A stretch of DNA of 64,000 nucleotides. It comes from Acidobacteriota bacterium (GTDB lineage: Bacteria > Acidobacteriota > Blastocatellia > Pyrinomonadales > Pyrinomonadaceae). The DNA lies in contig JAIVJZ010000002.1 in NCBI GenBank assembly GCA_020199775.1, forward strand, positions 186,001 through 250,000, in the 5' to 3' direction. Below are positions 52,712 through 64,000 of this stretch, in pieces. Below the pieces are notes generated by a model. That model was given only the letters and a program-made list of their open reading frames with translations. It made no database searches and was not told where the DNA came from. Made by a program: the position numbers and the translations under genes. How positions within the stretch are numbered: position 1 is the first letter of the stretch; the number at the start of each line of letters is the position of its first letter.

Positions 52712-54478
52712 ATGCTACGTCCGATGAATTATCCGGCACGTTCAACCCTGTCACGCGCGATCATCTGCGCCGCCCTCTGCGCGTTCGCCGCCGACGCCGA
52801 CGCGACGCAAAAACGACGCGCGCGTGGAGTCGCCGATCAACCTGCGCCCGCCCCGGTCTCGAACGAACACAAACGCGCCGCCGCGCTCCTTGACGAGGCC
52901 GCCGCGCTGTTGCAATCCGGCCGGCTCGAACAGGCCGAAGCCGTCGCACGTCAAGGCGTGCAACTCGCGCCGCGCGATTCGGCCGCGCGAAATTTGCTCG
53001 GCGTGATTCTGGATCAGCGCGGTCGCGCCGCAGAGGCGGAGACCGAGTATCGCGCCGCGCTCGCAGCGAATCCGAAGGCCACGAACGCGCTCGCGAATCT
53101 CGGCGTCCTTCTGGCGCGCACGAATCGTCACGATCAGGCCATCGAAACTTTCGAGTCGGTCTTGCGCCTCGCGCCCGCGCACGGGCAGGCGACTTTTAAC
53201 CTCGGCATACTTTACGCGGCGCGCGGAAAGTATGAGCGCGCCATCCCTCTGCTCGAACGCGCGGCGGGCGTCGCCGCCGCCGCAGCCGCTGGAGGGAAGC
53301 AAGGCGCGCCGCCGCAGCCCGACACGCGCGACCTCTCGCTCCTGCTCGCGCTCGCCAACGCTTACATCCACGCCGGGCGTCCGAAGGACGCGGGCGCGCT
53401 CATCGACATCGTCGAGCGCGCCGCGGGCGACGACGCGCGCACGCTCTTCTCGCTTGGCCTCGCTCTGGCCGAAGCGCGCGAGTACGGGCGCGCGGCCGCG
53501 TTGTTTGAACGCACGAACGCCCTGCGCCCGAACACGCCCGAAATCCTCTACAACCTCGGCGTCGCCCTCTACAACCTCGACCGTCTGGACGAAGCCGAAC
53601 GCGCCTTCAACTCGGCCGCCTCGCTCGCGCCGAATGATCCGAATGTCTATTACCGGCTCGGCCTCATCGCCTCCGCCCGCAAGCAGAGCGACCCGGCCAT
53701 CGCGCTCTGGCAGCAAGCCCTGCGCCTGCGCCCCGACTTCGCCGAGCCGAATTTCATGATCGCTGAAGAACTCTTTAAGCATCAGCGCAGCGACGCGGCG
53801 GTCGATTTCTACGAGCGCGCCATCGCGCACGACCCGTCGAAGCAGCTTTACTACATACGCCTCGGCGCGGCGCATTTCCGCCGCCGCCGCTACGGGCAGG
53901 CGCGCGCGGTTTATCAACGCGCCGCCGCGCGGTTTCCCCAGTCGGCCGAGATTCAATACCTCATCGGCTACGCCGCGCGCGGCGAGGGTTTGTACGACGA
54001 CGCCATCGCCGCCTTCCGCCGCGCGCTCGCCGCCCAACCCGGCAACGCCGACGTGGTTGCCAACCTCGGCTTCATCGCCAGCGAGCGCGGGCAGACGGCG
54101 GAAGCCGACGAACTGTTGCGCCGCGCCATCGCCCTCGACCCGAAGCACTACCCGGCGCACTACGACCTCGGCAAACTGCTAATGCGTCTCAGACGCTACG
54201 ACGAGGCTCTGTCCGTCTTCGAGCGCGGGCTGGCTCTGAACGACTCCGACCCCGGCATCCACTATCAACTTTTCACGGTCTACTCGCGCCTCAAACGCAA
54301 GCCGGACGCCGAGCGCGAGTTGGCCGTCTTCAAGCGACTCGAAGAAGCGCGCAAAGCGAAGGGCGACGCCGCGCCCGCAGCGGCGAGCGCGACGGGCGAA
54401 CCGGCGGCCGCGCCGCTCGAACTGCCCGCGTCGGCCACGGGCGACACGAGCAAGCCGCCCGCCGCGCCCGACAGGTAA
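52712..54478 (+). CDS. Exported TPR-repeat protein
   Basis: The product is 588 residues from ATG 52712; ATG 52724 is also possible. A short signal peptide (AIICAALCAFAADADA) is followed by about a dozen tandem TPR units through residue 560 (ARNLLGVILDQRGRAAEAET, ALANLGVLLARTNRHDQAIE, LYNLGVALYNLDRLDEAERA, VYYRLGLIASARKQSDPAIA). The tail is Ala/Pro-rich. It should form a curved periplasmic scaffold. It lies 100 nt behind the TonB receptor and may be co-transcribed; TPR proteins often support outer-membrane protein complexes. The partner is unknown. Confidence 0.88.
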   Translation: MLRPMNYPARSTLSRAIICAALCAFAADADATQKRRARGVADQPAPAPVSNEHKRAAALLDEAAALLQSGRLEQAEAVARQGVQLAPRDSAARNLLGVILDQRGRAAEAETEYRAALAANPKATNALANLGVLLARTNRHDQAIETFESVLRLAPAHGQATFNLGILYAARGKYERAIPLLERAAGVAAAAAAGGKQGAPPQPDTRDLSLLLALANAYIHAGRPKDAGALIDIVERAAGDDARTLFSLGLALAEAREYGRAAALFERTNALRPNTPEILYNLGVALYNLDRLDEAERAFNSAASLAPNDPNVYYRLGLIASARKQSDPAIALWQQALRLRPDFAEPNFMIAEELFKHQRSDAAVDFYERAIAHDPSKQLYYIRLGAAHFRRRRYGQARAVYQRAAARFPQSAEIQYLIGYAARGEGLYDDAIAAFRRALAAQPGNADVVANLGFIASERGQTAEADELLRRAIALDPKHYPAHYDLGKLLMRLRRYDEALSVFERGLALNDSDPGIHYQLFTVYSRLKRKPDAERELAVFKRLEEARKAKGDAAPAAASATGEPAAAPLELPASATGDTSKPPAAPDR

Positions 54479-54545
54479 TCTCGGACGGCCTCTCCGGCGC
54501 GGCGGCGGCGTCCGGCATGTTGTGTGAAGCGGTAAAGGAATGCTC

Positions 54546-54947
54546 ATGGGAAGAAGAGCGAAGCGGGCGGCGTTGGCGTCGGCGTTGCTGCTGCTCGGCA
54601 TGATTTCCGGCGGCGGCTATTTCGGTCGCCTCGCGGACGCGTCAACCGCGCAGGGCAAGTTGACGGGCAAGAAGCAACCGGCGAGCGCGAAAGTTTTGTA
54701 CGCGGACAATTGCGCGCGTTGCCACGGCGCGGACGGGCGCGGGCAGACTGCGATGGGCAGAGCCTTCGCCGCCCCGAATCTGGCCGACGCCGGGTGGTGG
54801 AAAAAAGAGCGTCCGAGCGACAAACGCCTGACCGCTTCGATCCGCGACGGGCGCAACCAGAATCGTATGCCCACCTTCGGGCACCAACTATCCAAGTCCG
54901 AGATCACCGCGCTCGTCCGGTTAGTGCGGACGTTCGGCGGCAAGTAA
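54546..54947 (+). CDS. Periplasmic class I cytochrome c
   Basis: The product is 133 residues from ATG 54546, placed 6 nt after AAAGGA; ATG 54540 is too close. The N-terminal export signal (LASALLLLGMISGGG) is followed by one haem site, Cys56-Ala-Arg-Cys59-His60, and a distal ligand Met108 in RMPTFGHQL. It is a small electron carrier of the cytochrome c6/cbb3 subunit III style. It sits between the TPR protein and the GH13 gene and shares their strand. The tie to carbohydrate use may only be transcriptional. Confidence 0.92.
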   Translation: MGRRAKRAALASALLLLGMISGGGYFGRLADASTAQGKLTGKKQPASAKVLYADNCARCHGADGRGQTAMGRAFAAPNLADAGWWKKERPSDKRLTASIRDGRNQNRMPTFGHQLSKSEITALVRLVRTFGGK

Positions 54948-54999
54948 CTTACGCCGCCCCCTCACGAGCTTTCGAGGACAAGTCCGGCGCATAACACTT

Positions 55000-56931
55000 A
55001 TGTCACTTACAAAGTCCGCACAGCTTCCCGCACGGTCTTTCGTCCTCGTCATCTTCGCGCTGCTCTGTTTCGTCGCGGGCGCGCGCGCGCAAAACTCCGT
55101 CGCCCCGGTCGTCTCGAAAGTCGAACCGCCTTCGTGGTGGGCGGCGCACACCGTCAACCCCGTGCGCCTGCTCGTGCGCGGCGCGAACCTGCACGGCGCG
55201 CGCGTCACGCCGCAGCGCGCGGGCACGCAAACGAGCGCGGTCGTCACAAACGCGGCGGGCACGTACGTCTTCGTCAACGTCCACATCAGCGCAACGGCCG
55301 CACCCGGCGTCTACCCGCTCACGCTGGAGACGCGCGGCGGGAAGACCTCGATCCCGTTTCGCCTCAACGCCCCGCTCGACCCGGCGACCAACTTTCAAGG
55401 CATCACGACCGACGACGTGATCTACCTGATCATGCCCGACCGTTTCTCGAACGGCGACCCCGCGAACGACATCCCGCAGGGCGCGCCGCGCGCCGCGACC
55501 GACCGCAAGAATCCACGCGCCTTTCACGGCGGCGACCTGCGCGGCATCATCAACCGCCTGCCCTACCTGAAAGAGTTGGGCGTGACCGCGCTCTGGCTCA
55601 ACCCGTGGTACGACAACTGGAACGGCATCAAGACCTGCGACAAACCGTGGTGCCCGAACACCTACTATCACGGCTATCACGCGATTGATTATTACGCCGT
55701 CGAGGATCGCTTCGGCGACCTGCGGACGCTGCGCGAGTTGGTGGAAAAGGCGCACGCGTCCGGCATCAAGATCATTCAGGATCAAGTCGCCAACCACGTC
55801 GGCTCGCAGCACCCCTGGGTGAGCGACCCGCCGCTCGACAACTGGTTTCACGGCACGCTCGCCGCCCACACGCAGAACCCTTTCCGCGGCGACCTCCTGC
55901 TCTCGCCCCACGCCTCGGACGCCGCGCGCCGCCCCACGCTCGACGGCTGGTTCTCCGACGATCTCCCCGACATGAATCAGGAGGAGCCGGAGGTGGCGCG
56001 CTACGAAATCCAGAACGCGCTCTGGTGGGTCGGCATCGCGGGGCTCGATGGTATTCGTCAGGACACGATCCAGTACATGCCGCGCGCCTTCATGCGCGAC
56101 CTCTCCGTCGCGCTCCGTCGCCAGTATCCGAAGATGTGGATGGTCGGCGAGGTGTTCGACCGCGACCCCATCCACGTCTCCTACTTCATGGGCGGCCGCG
56201 AGGGTTGGGACGGCATAGACACCACGCTCGACGCGCTCTTCGACTTTCCCCTGTGGCAAACGTCGCTCGACGTGTTCGCCCACAAAGCCCCGGCCACCGC
56301 GCTCCGCTCGATGCTCAGGAACGACTCGCTCTACACGGACGCCACGGCGCGGCTCGTTTCGATGACGAGCAATCACGACGTGCGCCGCATCGCCTCCACG
56401 GAAGGCATGACGCTCGAAGGCTCGATGCTGCATCACGCGTTTCTCTTCAGCGTGCGCGGCGTCCCGCAGCTTTACTACGGCGACGAGATTTTCATGGAAG
56501 GCGGCGACGACCCGGACAACCGGCGCGATTTCCCCGGCGGCTTCCCCGGCGACGCGCGCAACGCTTTTGAGAAGGGCGGCCGCACCGAACGAGAGCAACG
56601 CATGTACGATTGGACGCGCGACTGGCTGAAACTCCGGCGCGAGCACGCGGCCATGCGCCACGGCCGCCTCGTCGATCTCGCCGCCGACGAAGACGCTTAT
56701 GCCTTCGCGCGACAGACCGCGGACGAGACGATCATCCTCGCCTTCAACCGCGCCGCCGCGCCGAAGAAGATCGCCGCGCCCGCCGAGTTCGTCGGCGTCA
56801 CCGACGGCGCGGAACTCGTGCCGCTCGTCGTGGCGACGGAGCGCGTGCCCGTCGCGGGCGGCCAGATCAGTTTTGAAGTGCCCGCGCGCACGGCGGTCGC
56901 TTATCGAGTTTCTCGCCGGGTCGCTCCTTGA
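55000..56931 (+). CDS. Periplasmic GH13 alpha-amylase / cyclomaltodextrinase (1)
   Basis: A 643-residue enzyme with a signal peptide (VLVIFALLCFVAGARAQ), an N-terminal Ig-like cyclomaltodextrinase domain (about 36-125; VSKVEPPSWWAAHTVNPVRL), then a GH13 TIM barrel. Catalytic residues are nucleophile Asp355 (GLDGIRQD), acid/base Glu384 (VGEVFD) and Asp460 (SNHDVRR). The first barrel motif reads YLIMPDRFSNGDP. It resembles neopullulanase SusA of Bacteroides in secretion and domain order, so it should cut maltodextrins or pullulan in the periplasm. A two-Cys insertion (CDKPWCPNTYYHGYHA) follows barrel strand 3. It is the first gene of the maltodextrin run. Confidence 0.95.
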   Translation: MSLTKSAQLPARSFVLVIFALLCFVAGARAQNSVAPVVSKVEPPSWWAAHTVNPVRLLVRGANLHGARVTPQRAGTQTSAVVTNAAGTYVFVNVHISATAAPGVYPLTLETRGGKTSIPFRLNAPLDPATNFQGITTDDVIYLIMPDRFSNGDPANDIPQGAPRAATDRKNPRAFHGGDLRGIINRLPYLKELGVTALWLNPWYDNWNGIKTCDKPWCPNTYYHGYHAIDYYAVEDRFGDLRTLRELVEKAHASGIKIIQDQVANHVGSQHPWVSDPPLDNWFHGTLAAHTQNPFRGDLLLSPHASDAARRPTLDGWFSDDLPDMNQEEPEVARYEIQNALWWVGIAGLDGIRQDTIQYMPRAFMRDLSVALRRQYPKMWMVGEVFDRDPIHVSYFMGGREGWDGIDTTLDALFDFPLWQTSLDVFAHKAPATALRSMLRNDSLYTDATARLVSMTSNHDVRRIASTEGMTLEGSMLHHAFLFSVRGVPQLYYGDEIFMEGGDDPDNRRDFPGGFPGDARNAFEKGGRTEREQRMYDWTRDWLKLRREHAAMRHGRLVDLAADEDAYAFARQTADETIILAFNRAAAPKKIAAPAEFVGVTDGAELVPLVVATERVPVAGGQISFEVPARTAVAYRVSRRVAP

Positions 56932-57043
56932 TTCCGGCGGGGCGAGCGGCTTGATGATAGGCGGCCGCTGTTGTAAAAGTAGTCGCAAGCAGGGATACAC
57001 TTAAATAGCTTTGTCCATACTCTTAAGACCGGGGAGTTCGTCT

Positions 57044-58595
<1,552 letters not shown>

Positions 58596-58606
<11 letters not shown>

Positions 58607-60506
58607 ACTCAACAAAATTTTCCCGCGTCTCTGCCTTCTCGCCGTCCTCTATCTTTCCGCCGTCTCACTTGTCGCCGCGCAGGGTGCGCCGGAGGTGTCG
58701 AAGGTCGAGCCGCCGAGTTGGTGGACGGGCAGCACGTTGAACCCTGTGCGCGTCATGCTGCGCGGGCGCAACTTGTCGGGCGCGCGCGTCGAAGCCGTCG
58801 GCGCGGGCGTGCGGACTGGTCTCATGCGCGCGAACGCACAGGGCACGTATCTCTTCGTCGATGTCGTGATCGACCCGCAGGCCGCGCCCGGCGTGCGTCG
58901 CTTGCGCGTCACCACGGCGGCGGGCGCGGGCGAGGCGCGCTTCGAGATACTCCCGCCGCTCGGTCGCGCCGGTCGCTTTCAGGGGTTCTCGCCCGACGAC
59001 CTGATCTACATGCTGATGATCGACCGCTTCAGCGACGCCGACCCCGCCAACAACGACCCGGCGCAATCGCGCGGCATCTACGACCGCAACAACAAGTTCT
59101 ACTATCACGGCGGCGATCTACAGGGCGTCATCAACCGCCTGCCCTACCTGAAAGACCTCGGCGTCACCGCCATCTGGCTCAGCCCGTGGTATGACAACTA
59201 CGACCGGCCGAACGAGATCGAGTTGAAGGAGGGACGGCCGAGCACGGGGTTTCACGGCTATAACGCGCAGGATTTCTACGCGGTCGAAGAGCGCTTCGGC
59301 ACGCACGCCAAGTTGCGCGAACTGGTGGACGAGGCGCACAGGCAAGGCATCAAGATCATTCAGGACAGCGTCGTCAACCACACGGGGCCGTATCACCCGT
59401 GGGTCGCGGATCAGCCGACGCCGACGTGGTTCAACGGCACGCGCGAACGTCACCTCGCCAACGTCTTCGAGACGTGGGCGCTGCACGACCCGCGCCCCGA
59501 CCCGCAAATCAAGCGCGCCACGATGGAGGGCTGGTTCCTCGACTTCCTGCCGGACTTCAATCAGGACGACGAGGAGACGAAGCGTTACCTCATCCAGAAC
59601 ACGCTCTGGTGGATCGGCACGACCGGACTCGACGCTATCCGCGAGGACACATGGCAATACGTGCCCAATAGTTTCTGGCGTGATTGGACAGCGGCGATCA
59701 AGCGCGAGTTTCCGCAGGTGCGCGTCTTCGGCGAGGTCAAGGACGGCGACGCGGTGCACGTCTCCTTTTTTCAGGGCGGGCGCGTGCGCTTCGACGGCGT
59801 TGACTCCGGCCTCGATTCGCTGCTCGACTTCCCGCTCTTCTACCCCGCGCGCCACGCCTTCGCGAGCGGCAAGCCCCTCAAAGATGTGGCGCGACTGCTG
59901 GCGAAGGACGCGCTCTACACGAACCCCGATCTGCTCGTGACGCTCGTCGGCAGCCACGACGACGGGCGTTTCATGAGCGAGCCGGGGGCGACCGTCGCGG
60001 GGCTCAAACTGGCGCACACCTTTCTGCTCACGACGCGCGGCGTGCCGCAGATTTATTACGGCGACGAAATCGCCATGACCGGCGCGGACGAGCCGACGAC
60101 GCGGCAGGACTTTCCCGGCGGCTTCCCCGGCGACCGCCGGAACGCCTTCACGCGCGCCGGACGCAACGACGCCGAGCAGGACATCTTCGAGCACACGCGG
60201 CGCGTCGCGCGCCTGCGCGCCGAACTCGAACCGCTCAGGCGCGGCGCGCTCGTCACGCTGCGCGCCGCCGAGCAGCAGTACGCTTACGCGCGCGTGTCGG
60301 AGCGCGGCGCGGTCGTCGTCGTCTTCAACAACGACGCGAAGCCCGCCGCGATAGAGTTCAACGTCGCCGCCGCCGGGTTGCCCGACGACGCGCGGCTCGA
60401 CGACCGCCTCGACACTCTCAAAAACGTGCGCGCTCAAGGGGGCGTGTTGAAACTCATGCTGCCCGCGCGTTCCGTCAGCATCCTGACGAACATCCCGGCG
60501 CGCTGA
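58596..60506 (+). CDS. Periplasmic GH13 alpha-amylase / cyclomaltodextrinase (2)
   Basis: A 636-residue paralog of the 55000 enzyme. Signal peptide (LLAVLYLSAVSLVAAQ), Ig-like N-domain (VSKVEPPSWWTGSTLNPVRV) and GH13 barrel with Asp351 (GLDAIRED), Glu380 (FGEVKDG) and Asp455 (GSHDDGRF). Two positions differ from the family norm: Ala where GxRxD is usual, and Ser-His-Asp instead of Asn-His-Asp in region IV. The triad itself is intact, so it should be active with changed specificity. It overlaps malQ by 11 nt. Having both GH13 paralogs around malQ suggests sequential breakdown of dextrins of different length. Confidence 0.94.
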
Positions 60507-60533
60507 CTCGGCGGGGCCGGCGGGGGAAAATTG

Positions 60534-61262
60534 ATGGCTCTACGCAATAAACCTTTGACCGAACAGGTCGCGCTCGTCACGGGCGGCGGCACGGGGATCG
60601 GGCGCGCGTTCGCGGGGGTGCTGGCGGAGTCGCGCGCGCGCGCGGTCGTCATCGCGTCGCGCCGCGAGGACGTGCTGCGGCAGACGGCCGACGAGTTGAA
60701 CGCGCGAACGGGCGCGGAGCGCGTCTATCCTTACGCCTTCGACATACGCGATCTCGCGCAGACGGACGCGCTCGTCAATCACGTCGCGGCGCGCTTCGGC
60801 GCGGTTGACGTGCTCGTCAACAATTCCGGGCTGGCCGTCGCGGAGTCGGTCGAGGGCATCACGGAAGCGGGTTGGGATAAGGTGTTGGAGACGAATCTGC
60901 GCGGCGCGATGTGGCTCGTGCGCGCCGCGCTCCCCTACATGCTCCGCGAAGACTTCGGCGACGTGGTGAACGTCTCTTCGCAGGCGGGCAAGCACGGTTA
61001 CGCGGACGTGCCTTCCTACTGCGCCTCGAAGTTCGGCCTGCTCGGCTACGCGGAATCCTTGCGCGACCACGCGCGCCAGACCGGCGCGAACCTGCGCGTC
61101 TTCAACTTCTGCCCCGGCCTCATAGACGTTGACCACACGGGCGGCGATGAAGAGCCGCGCGCGGGCGCGATCCACGTCCGCAACATGGCGCGCGCGCTCC
61201 TGTTCACGCTCTCGCTCGACCGCGAAGTCATACTCGAAGACATCAACCTGTACGCACGATAG
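60534..61262 (+). CDS. Short-chain dehydrogenase/reductase
   Basis: A 242-residue SDR oxidoreductase with NAD(P)-binding TGGGTGIGRAF, NNSG, the catalytic Ser (NVSSQAGKHG) and YCASK (Tyr and Lys). A basic residue after the first beta strand region (ASRREDV) suggests NADPH. GGGGGA lies about 6-7 nt before the ATG at 60534. It follows the second GH13 gene by 27 nt, so it may act on a sugar-derived carbonyl. The substrate cannot be predicted. The stop codon directly precedes a GTCAGC palindrome. Confidence 0.93.
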   Translation: MALRNKPLTEQVALVTGGGTGIGRAFAGVLAESRARAVVIASRREDVLRQTADELNARTGAERVYPYAFDIRDLAQTDALVNHVAARFGAVDVLVNNSGLAVAESVEGITEAGWDKVLETNLRGAMWLVRAALPYMLREDFGDVVNVSSQAGKHGYADVPSYCASKFGLLGYAESLRDHARQTGANLRVFNFCPGLIDVDHTGGDEEPRAGAIHVRNMARALLFTLSLDREVILEDINLYAR

Positions 61263-61338
61263 CCGTCAGCTATCAGCCGTCAGCGGTCAGCCGGACAGGT
61301 CGAACTTGCTGAAAGCTGACGGCTGATAGCTGACAGCC
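61261..61338. repeat. Short-word palindrome, GTCAGCTATCAGC family
   Basis: A perfect 20-bp inverted repeat, 61265-61284 with 61315-61334, lies inside longer arms (61261-61291 and 61308-61338) that iterate GTCAGC and TATCAGC. The loop is about 16 nt. It begins within the SDR stop codon and ends about 20 nt before the MFS start. Confidence 0.85.
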
Positions 61339-61358
61339 TTGTTAAAGGAGCAACGGAG

Positions 61359-62789
61359 ATGACGCAGCAAAAGCCACGTTTGAGCTTCTGGCAAATCTGG
61401 AACATGAGTTTCGGGTTTCTCGGCATCCAGTTCGGTTGGGGCTTGCAGCTCGGCAACATGAGCGCGATCTACGAGAAGCTCGGCGCGAACCCCGACCAGT
61501 TGCCGATCCTCTGGCTGGCCGCGCCGCTCACCGGCTTGATCGTCCAGCCAATCGTCGGCTCGATGAGCGACCGCACGTGGGGGCCGCTCGGCCGCCGCCG
61601 CCCCTATTTCCTCGTCGGCGCGCTCCTTGCCAGCGGCGCGCTCTTCTTCATGCCGACCTCTTCGTCGCTCTGGATGGCCGCCGGGCTGCTCTGGATTCTC
61701 GACGCCAGCATCAACATCTCGATGGAGCCGTTCCGCGCCTTCGTCGCCGACAAGCTCAACACAGACCAGCGCACGGCCGGGTTCGTCATGCAGTCGTTCT
61801 TCATCGGGCTGGGCGCGACGTTCGCCGGTTGGCTGCCGCTGGCCTTCCGCTACTTCGGCGTCACGGGCAACACGCCGAGCGGCATCCCGCTCACGATCAA
61901 GTACGCCTTCCAACTCGGCGCGCTCGCATTCCTGCTCGCGGTCTTGTGGACGGTCTTCACCTCGAAGGAGTACCCGCCGGAAGACATGGAAGCCTTCAAC
62001 CGCATGAAGCGGGAGAAGCGCGGCCTCGGGGCGGGACTCGCCGAAATCTTCTCGGCCCTGCGCGAGATGCCGACCACCATGCGCCAGCTCGCGCCCGTGC
62101 AAATCTGCACGTGGCTCGGCCTCTTCTGCATGTGGCTGTTCTACGTCCCGGCGGTCGCGCGCCACGTCTTCAACGCGCCCGACGCGCGGACGGAAGCCTA
62201 CACGCGCGGGGTCGAGTGGGGCGGCTTCGCCATGTCGTTTATGAACATCACCTGCTTCGCCGTCGCGTTCCTGCTGCCGAAACTGGCCGCCGCCACGAGC
62301 CGCAAAACCGTCCACGCGATCTGCCTCGTGTTCGGCGCGGCCGGGCTGCTCTCGATCTACTTTATCCGCGATCCGTGGATGCTGGTGCTCTCGATGATCT
62401 CGGTCGGCATCGCGTGGGCTTCGATCCTCTCGATGCCTTACGCGATCCTGTCGGGCGCGCTGCCCGCCGCGCGCATGGGCGTCTACATGGGCGTCTTCAA
62501 CTTCTTCATCGTCATCCCCGAAATCGTTCAGGCGCTCACCTTCGGCCCCATCATTCGCAACGTGTTCGGCGCAGACAACCCGCGCAGTTCGCTCTACGTC
62601 GTACTCATCGGCGGCGTCTTTATGTTGCTCGCCGCCCTGCTCGTGATGCGCGTCAGCGACGTGGCCGACGAGGACGTGCCCGAACGCGCCGTCATCCGCG
62701 GCGACGAACACATTCCGCTCATCCCGCAAGGCTCCGCGCAGCCAGTGCCAAGCACCGGGTTGATCGACGAGCCAACGCGGCGTTCTTGA
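61359..62789 (+). CDS. MFS maltose/dextrin transporter, SLC45/GPH-like
   Basis: This 476-residue inner-membrane protein has 12 predicted helices. [20 protein letters not shown] and the loop [18 protein letters not shown] are typical of the sucrose/maltose SLC45-type MFS family, with proton symport as the usual mechanism. AAAGGAG and CGGAG precede the ATG. It follows two periplasmic GH13 enzymes and MalQ, so maltose or short maltodextrins are the likely cargo. This completes a pathway from outer membrane to cytosol. It has no ABC-transporter counterpart here. Confidence 0.93.
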   Translation: MTQQKPRLSFWQIWNMSFGFLGIQFGWGLQLGNMSAIYEKLGANPDQLPILWLAAPLTGLIVQPIVGSMSDRTWGPLGRRRPYFLVGALLASGALFFMPTSSSLWMAAGLLWILDASINISMEPFRAFVADKLNTDQRTAGFVMQSFFIGLGATFAGWLPLAFRYFGVTGNTPSGIPLTIKYAFQLGALAFLLAVLWTVFTSKEYPPEDMEAFNRMKREKRGLGAGLAEIFSALREMPTTMRQLAPVQICTWLGLFCMWLFYVPAVARHVFNAPDARTEAYTRGVEWGGFAMSFMNITCFAVAFLLPKLAAATSRKTVHAICLVFGAAGLLSIYFIRDPWMLVLSMISVGIAWASILSMPYAILSGALPAARMGVYMGVFNFFIVIPEIVQALTFGPIIRNVFGADNPRSSLYVVLIGGVFMLLAALLVMRVSDVADEDVPERAVIRGDEHIPLIPQGSAQPVPSTGLIDEPTRRS

Positions 62790-62832
62790 AACACAAGTGG
62801 TTCGCAGCCGACCGTGGTAAGGAGTAACAGCG

Positions 62833-64000
62833 ATGAAGTCACGACATTGTTCAACCGCGCTCGCGGTGTTCGGTCTGACGATTATGCTCGCCGGGCGCGC
62901 GGAAGCCCTGTGTGCGTACTTTGAGACCGGGCCGCCGTGCCAGGCGTATTGGAGAGCGCAGGCGGTCTTCGTCGGCACGGTGAAGAAGGTGTCCTACTCC
63001 GACATCTACAAGCGGGGCGAAGGCGACAGCCACTGGAATTATCGTCGCCGCATCACGCGCTTTTCCGTCGAGACGGCCTATAAGGGCGTAAAAGGCAAGG
63101 TGGTTGAAGTCGTCACGGAGGAGCAGATGTGGGCCCCCGACGTCCCCGCCGACGGAGAGCAGGGCACGCCGACGCTGATCCATCCGCCCCCTACGGACTG
63201 CGATTACAGGTTCGACGAGGGCGAGACTTATTTCGTCTACGCGAACTCCGGCGCGCAGAAGGATGGCACGCTGAACGTTTCCATGAACCGCACGGGCAAG
63301 CTGGAAGACGCCGCTGCGGACTTGAAGTTCGTCAACGAACTGCCGCGCGCCGCCCCGACCGCCAGAATCTTCGGGCGCATCATGCGCTCTGACCAGAGTG
63401 TGAACCTCGACGATCAAAAGAGGTTGCCGCTCGCGGGCATCAAGGTAACGGCTCGCAGCGGCAAGCGAACATTCGAGGCGTTGACCGATGCCGGGGGCAA
63501 GTATGAGTTGAAGGATTTACCGCCCGGCAGTTACCAGGTGACGCCCGCCTATCCGCCGCATCTCTCCACGGACGACGACTCCGGACTCGCACGGGTCGTC
63601 GCGCGCGGCTGCGCCCAATTCGATTTCGACACCCATTCGAGCGTGCGCCTCAAAGGCCGCGTGATCGATGCGGAGGGGCGTCCGCTGCTCGGAGTCAGGG
63701 TCGGTCTGATCAATGCCGAAGGCGCCGAAATACCCCGCGAAGGCTTGTACAACTGGACGGGCGGGGAAGGGGATTACGTGTTGACAGGCATCCCGGCGGG
63801 GCGCTTCCTGCTCTTCTTTGATTTGCAGAGCGCACCCAACACGCGCGTTCCCCACCCGCCGCGCGCTTACTATCCCGGCGTTTGGAGCGCGGCGCAGGCG
63901 ACGGTGATTACCGTCGCCGAAGGTGATAATCCGCCCGCTTATGATTTGCAACTGTTGCCGCCTCCCGACCGCGCCGTCGAGATCGTCGTGACGTGGCCGG
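62833..64000 (+). CDS. Secreted protein with NTR-like and carboxypeptidase-regulatory-like domains (partial)
   Basis: The gene starts at ATG 62833, with AAGGAG 8 nt upstream, and runs off the right edge after 389 codons. A signal peptide (LAVFGLTIMLAGRAEA) is followed by a Cys-containing domain (LCAYFETGPPCQAYWRAQAV, VFVGTVKKVSY, YRFDEGETYFVYANSG) of the TIMP/NTR (OB-fold) style. Then come two carboxypeptidase-regulatory-like modules (LPLAGIKVTARSGKRTFEAL, ALTDAGGKYELKDLPPGSYQ; GRVIDAEGRPLLGVRVGLIN, GDYVLTGIPAGRFLLFFD). It is probably an anchored or secreted binding protein. The C-terminus is outside the window, so the role is unknown. Confidence 0.85.
   Translation, partial: MKSRHCSTALAVFGLTIMLAGRAEALCAYFETGPPCQAYWRAQAVFVGTVKKVSYSDIYKRGEGDSHWNYRRRITRFSVETAYKGVKGKVVEVVTEEQMWAPDVPADGEQGTPTLIHPPPTDCDYRFDEGETYFVYANSGAQKDGTLNVSMNRTGKLEDAAADLKFVNELPRAAPTARIFGRIMRSDQSVNLDDQKRLPLAGIKVTARSGKRTFEALTDAGGKYELKDLPPGSYQVTPAYPPHLSTDDDSGLARVVARGCAQFDFDTHSSVRLKGRVIDAEGRPLLGVRVGLINAEGAEIPREGLYNWTGGEGDYVLTGIPAGRFLLFFDLQSAPNTRVPHPPRAYYPGVWSAAQATVITVAEGDNPPAYDLQLLPPPDRAVEIVVTWP

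Overview
The window comes from a high-GC, Gram-negative bacterium. It encodes LpxC (lipid A synthesis), an Oar-type TonB-dependent receptor that starts with a carboxypeptidase-regulatory domain, four FG-GAP/ASPIC-UnbV (CRTAC1-type) secreted proteins, a periplasmic cytochrome c and many secreted TPR proteins. Together these point to Acidobacteriota, most likely class Blastocatellia. That placement is inferred from family content and style; no rRNA gene is present to confirm it. I found no tRNA, rRNA, CRISPR array, intact insertion sequence or prophage.

Layout. 0-5.4 kb: the end of a partial gene, a REP-like palindrome cluster, cysteine dioxygenase, lpxC, an 0.8 kb block without a gene, and a subtilisin-like protease with six 44-residue lectin-type repeats. 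5.6-10.3 kb: DNA polymerase I and a sensor histidine kinase. 10.3-21.4 kb, mostly minus strand: a ZIP metal transporter, a TPR lipoprotein, hemL, an Arg-rich exported protein, a CrtC/lipocalin-like protein, an RqcH/NFACT protein, an RDD membrane protein, DUF2203, a LabA-like NYN protein and a lipoprotein. 21.5-31.4 kb, plus strand: a zinc-ribbon protein, a SpoU methyltransferase, two tandem zinc-ribbon membrane paralogs, an AroD-AroE fusion, a ThiF/MoeB-type E1, a secreted beta-propeller and small secreted proteins. 31.5-35.9 kb: an ECF sigma / anti-sigma / secretin-like operon, a ROK regulator and an acetyltransferase. 36-47.7 kb: an island of four CRTAC1-type proteins. 47.7-64 kb: a nitrilase-family hydrolase, the TonB receptor, a TPR protein, cytochrome c, and a maltodextrin-utilisation run (GH13, MalQ, GH13, SDR, MFS sugar transporter), then a partial secreted protein.

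Two observations stand out. (1) The third CRTAC1 gene (40132-43113) is interrupted by a single in-frame TGA at 41932. The reading frame resumes with no shift into an ASPIC/UnbV domain and a TlpA-like thioredoxin. A 6-bp hairpin with a GGUCG loop begins 11 nt after the TGA, so its GGUC loop lies 17 nt downstream, almost exactly the geometry of the E. coli fdhF SECIS. I propose a 993-residue selenoprotein. (2) At least thirteen intergenic spaces are filled by long imperfect palindromes whose arms are built from iterated short words. They fall into about eight sequence families. They sit directly at gene 3' ends, supply stop codons, and in at least one case supply a C-terminal peptide. With a REP-like cluster at 205-400 and a 149-bp MITE-like palindrome at 35950-36098, they look like several classes of small non-autonomous mobile hairpins.

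The starch genes form a coherent pathway. The outer-membrane TonB receptor could import maltodextrins, the two exported GH13 enzymes would cut them in the periplasm, the MFS carrier would bring in maltose or short dextrins, and cytosolic MalQ would disproportionate them. The ROK regulator 20 kb upstream is a possible but unproven controller.
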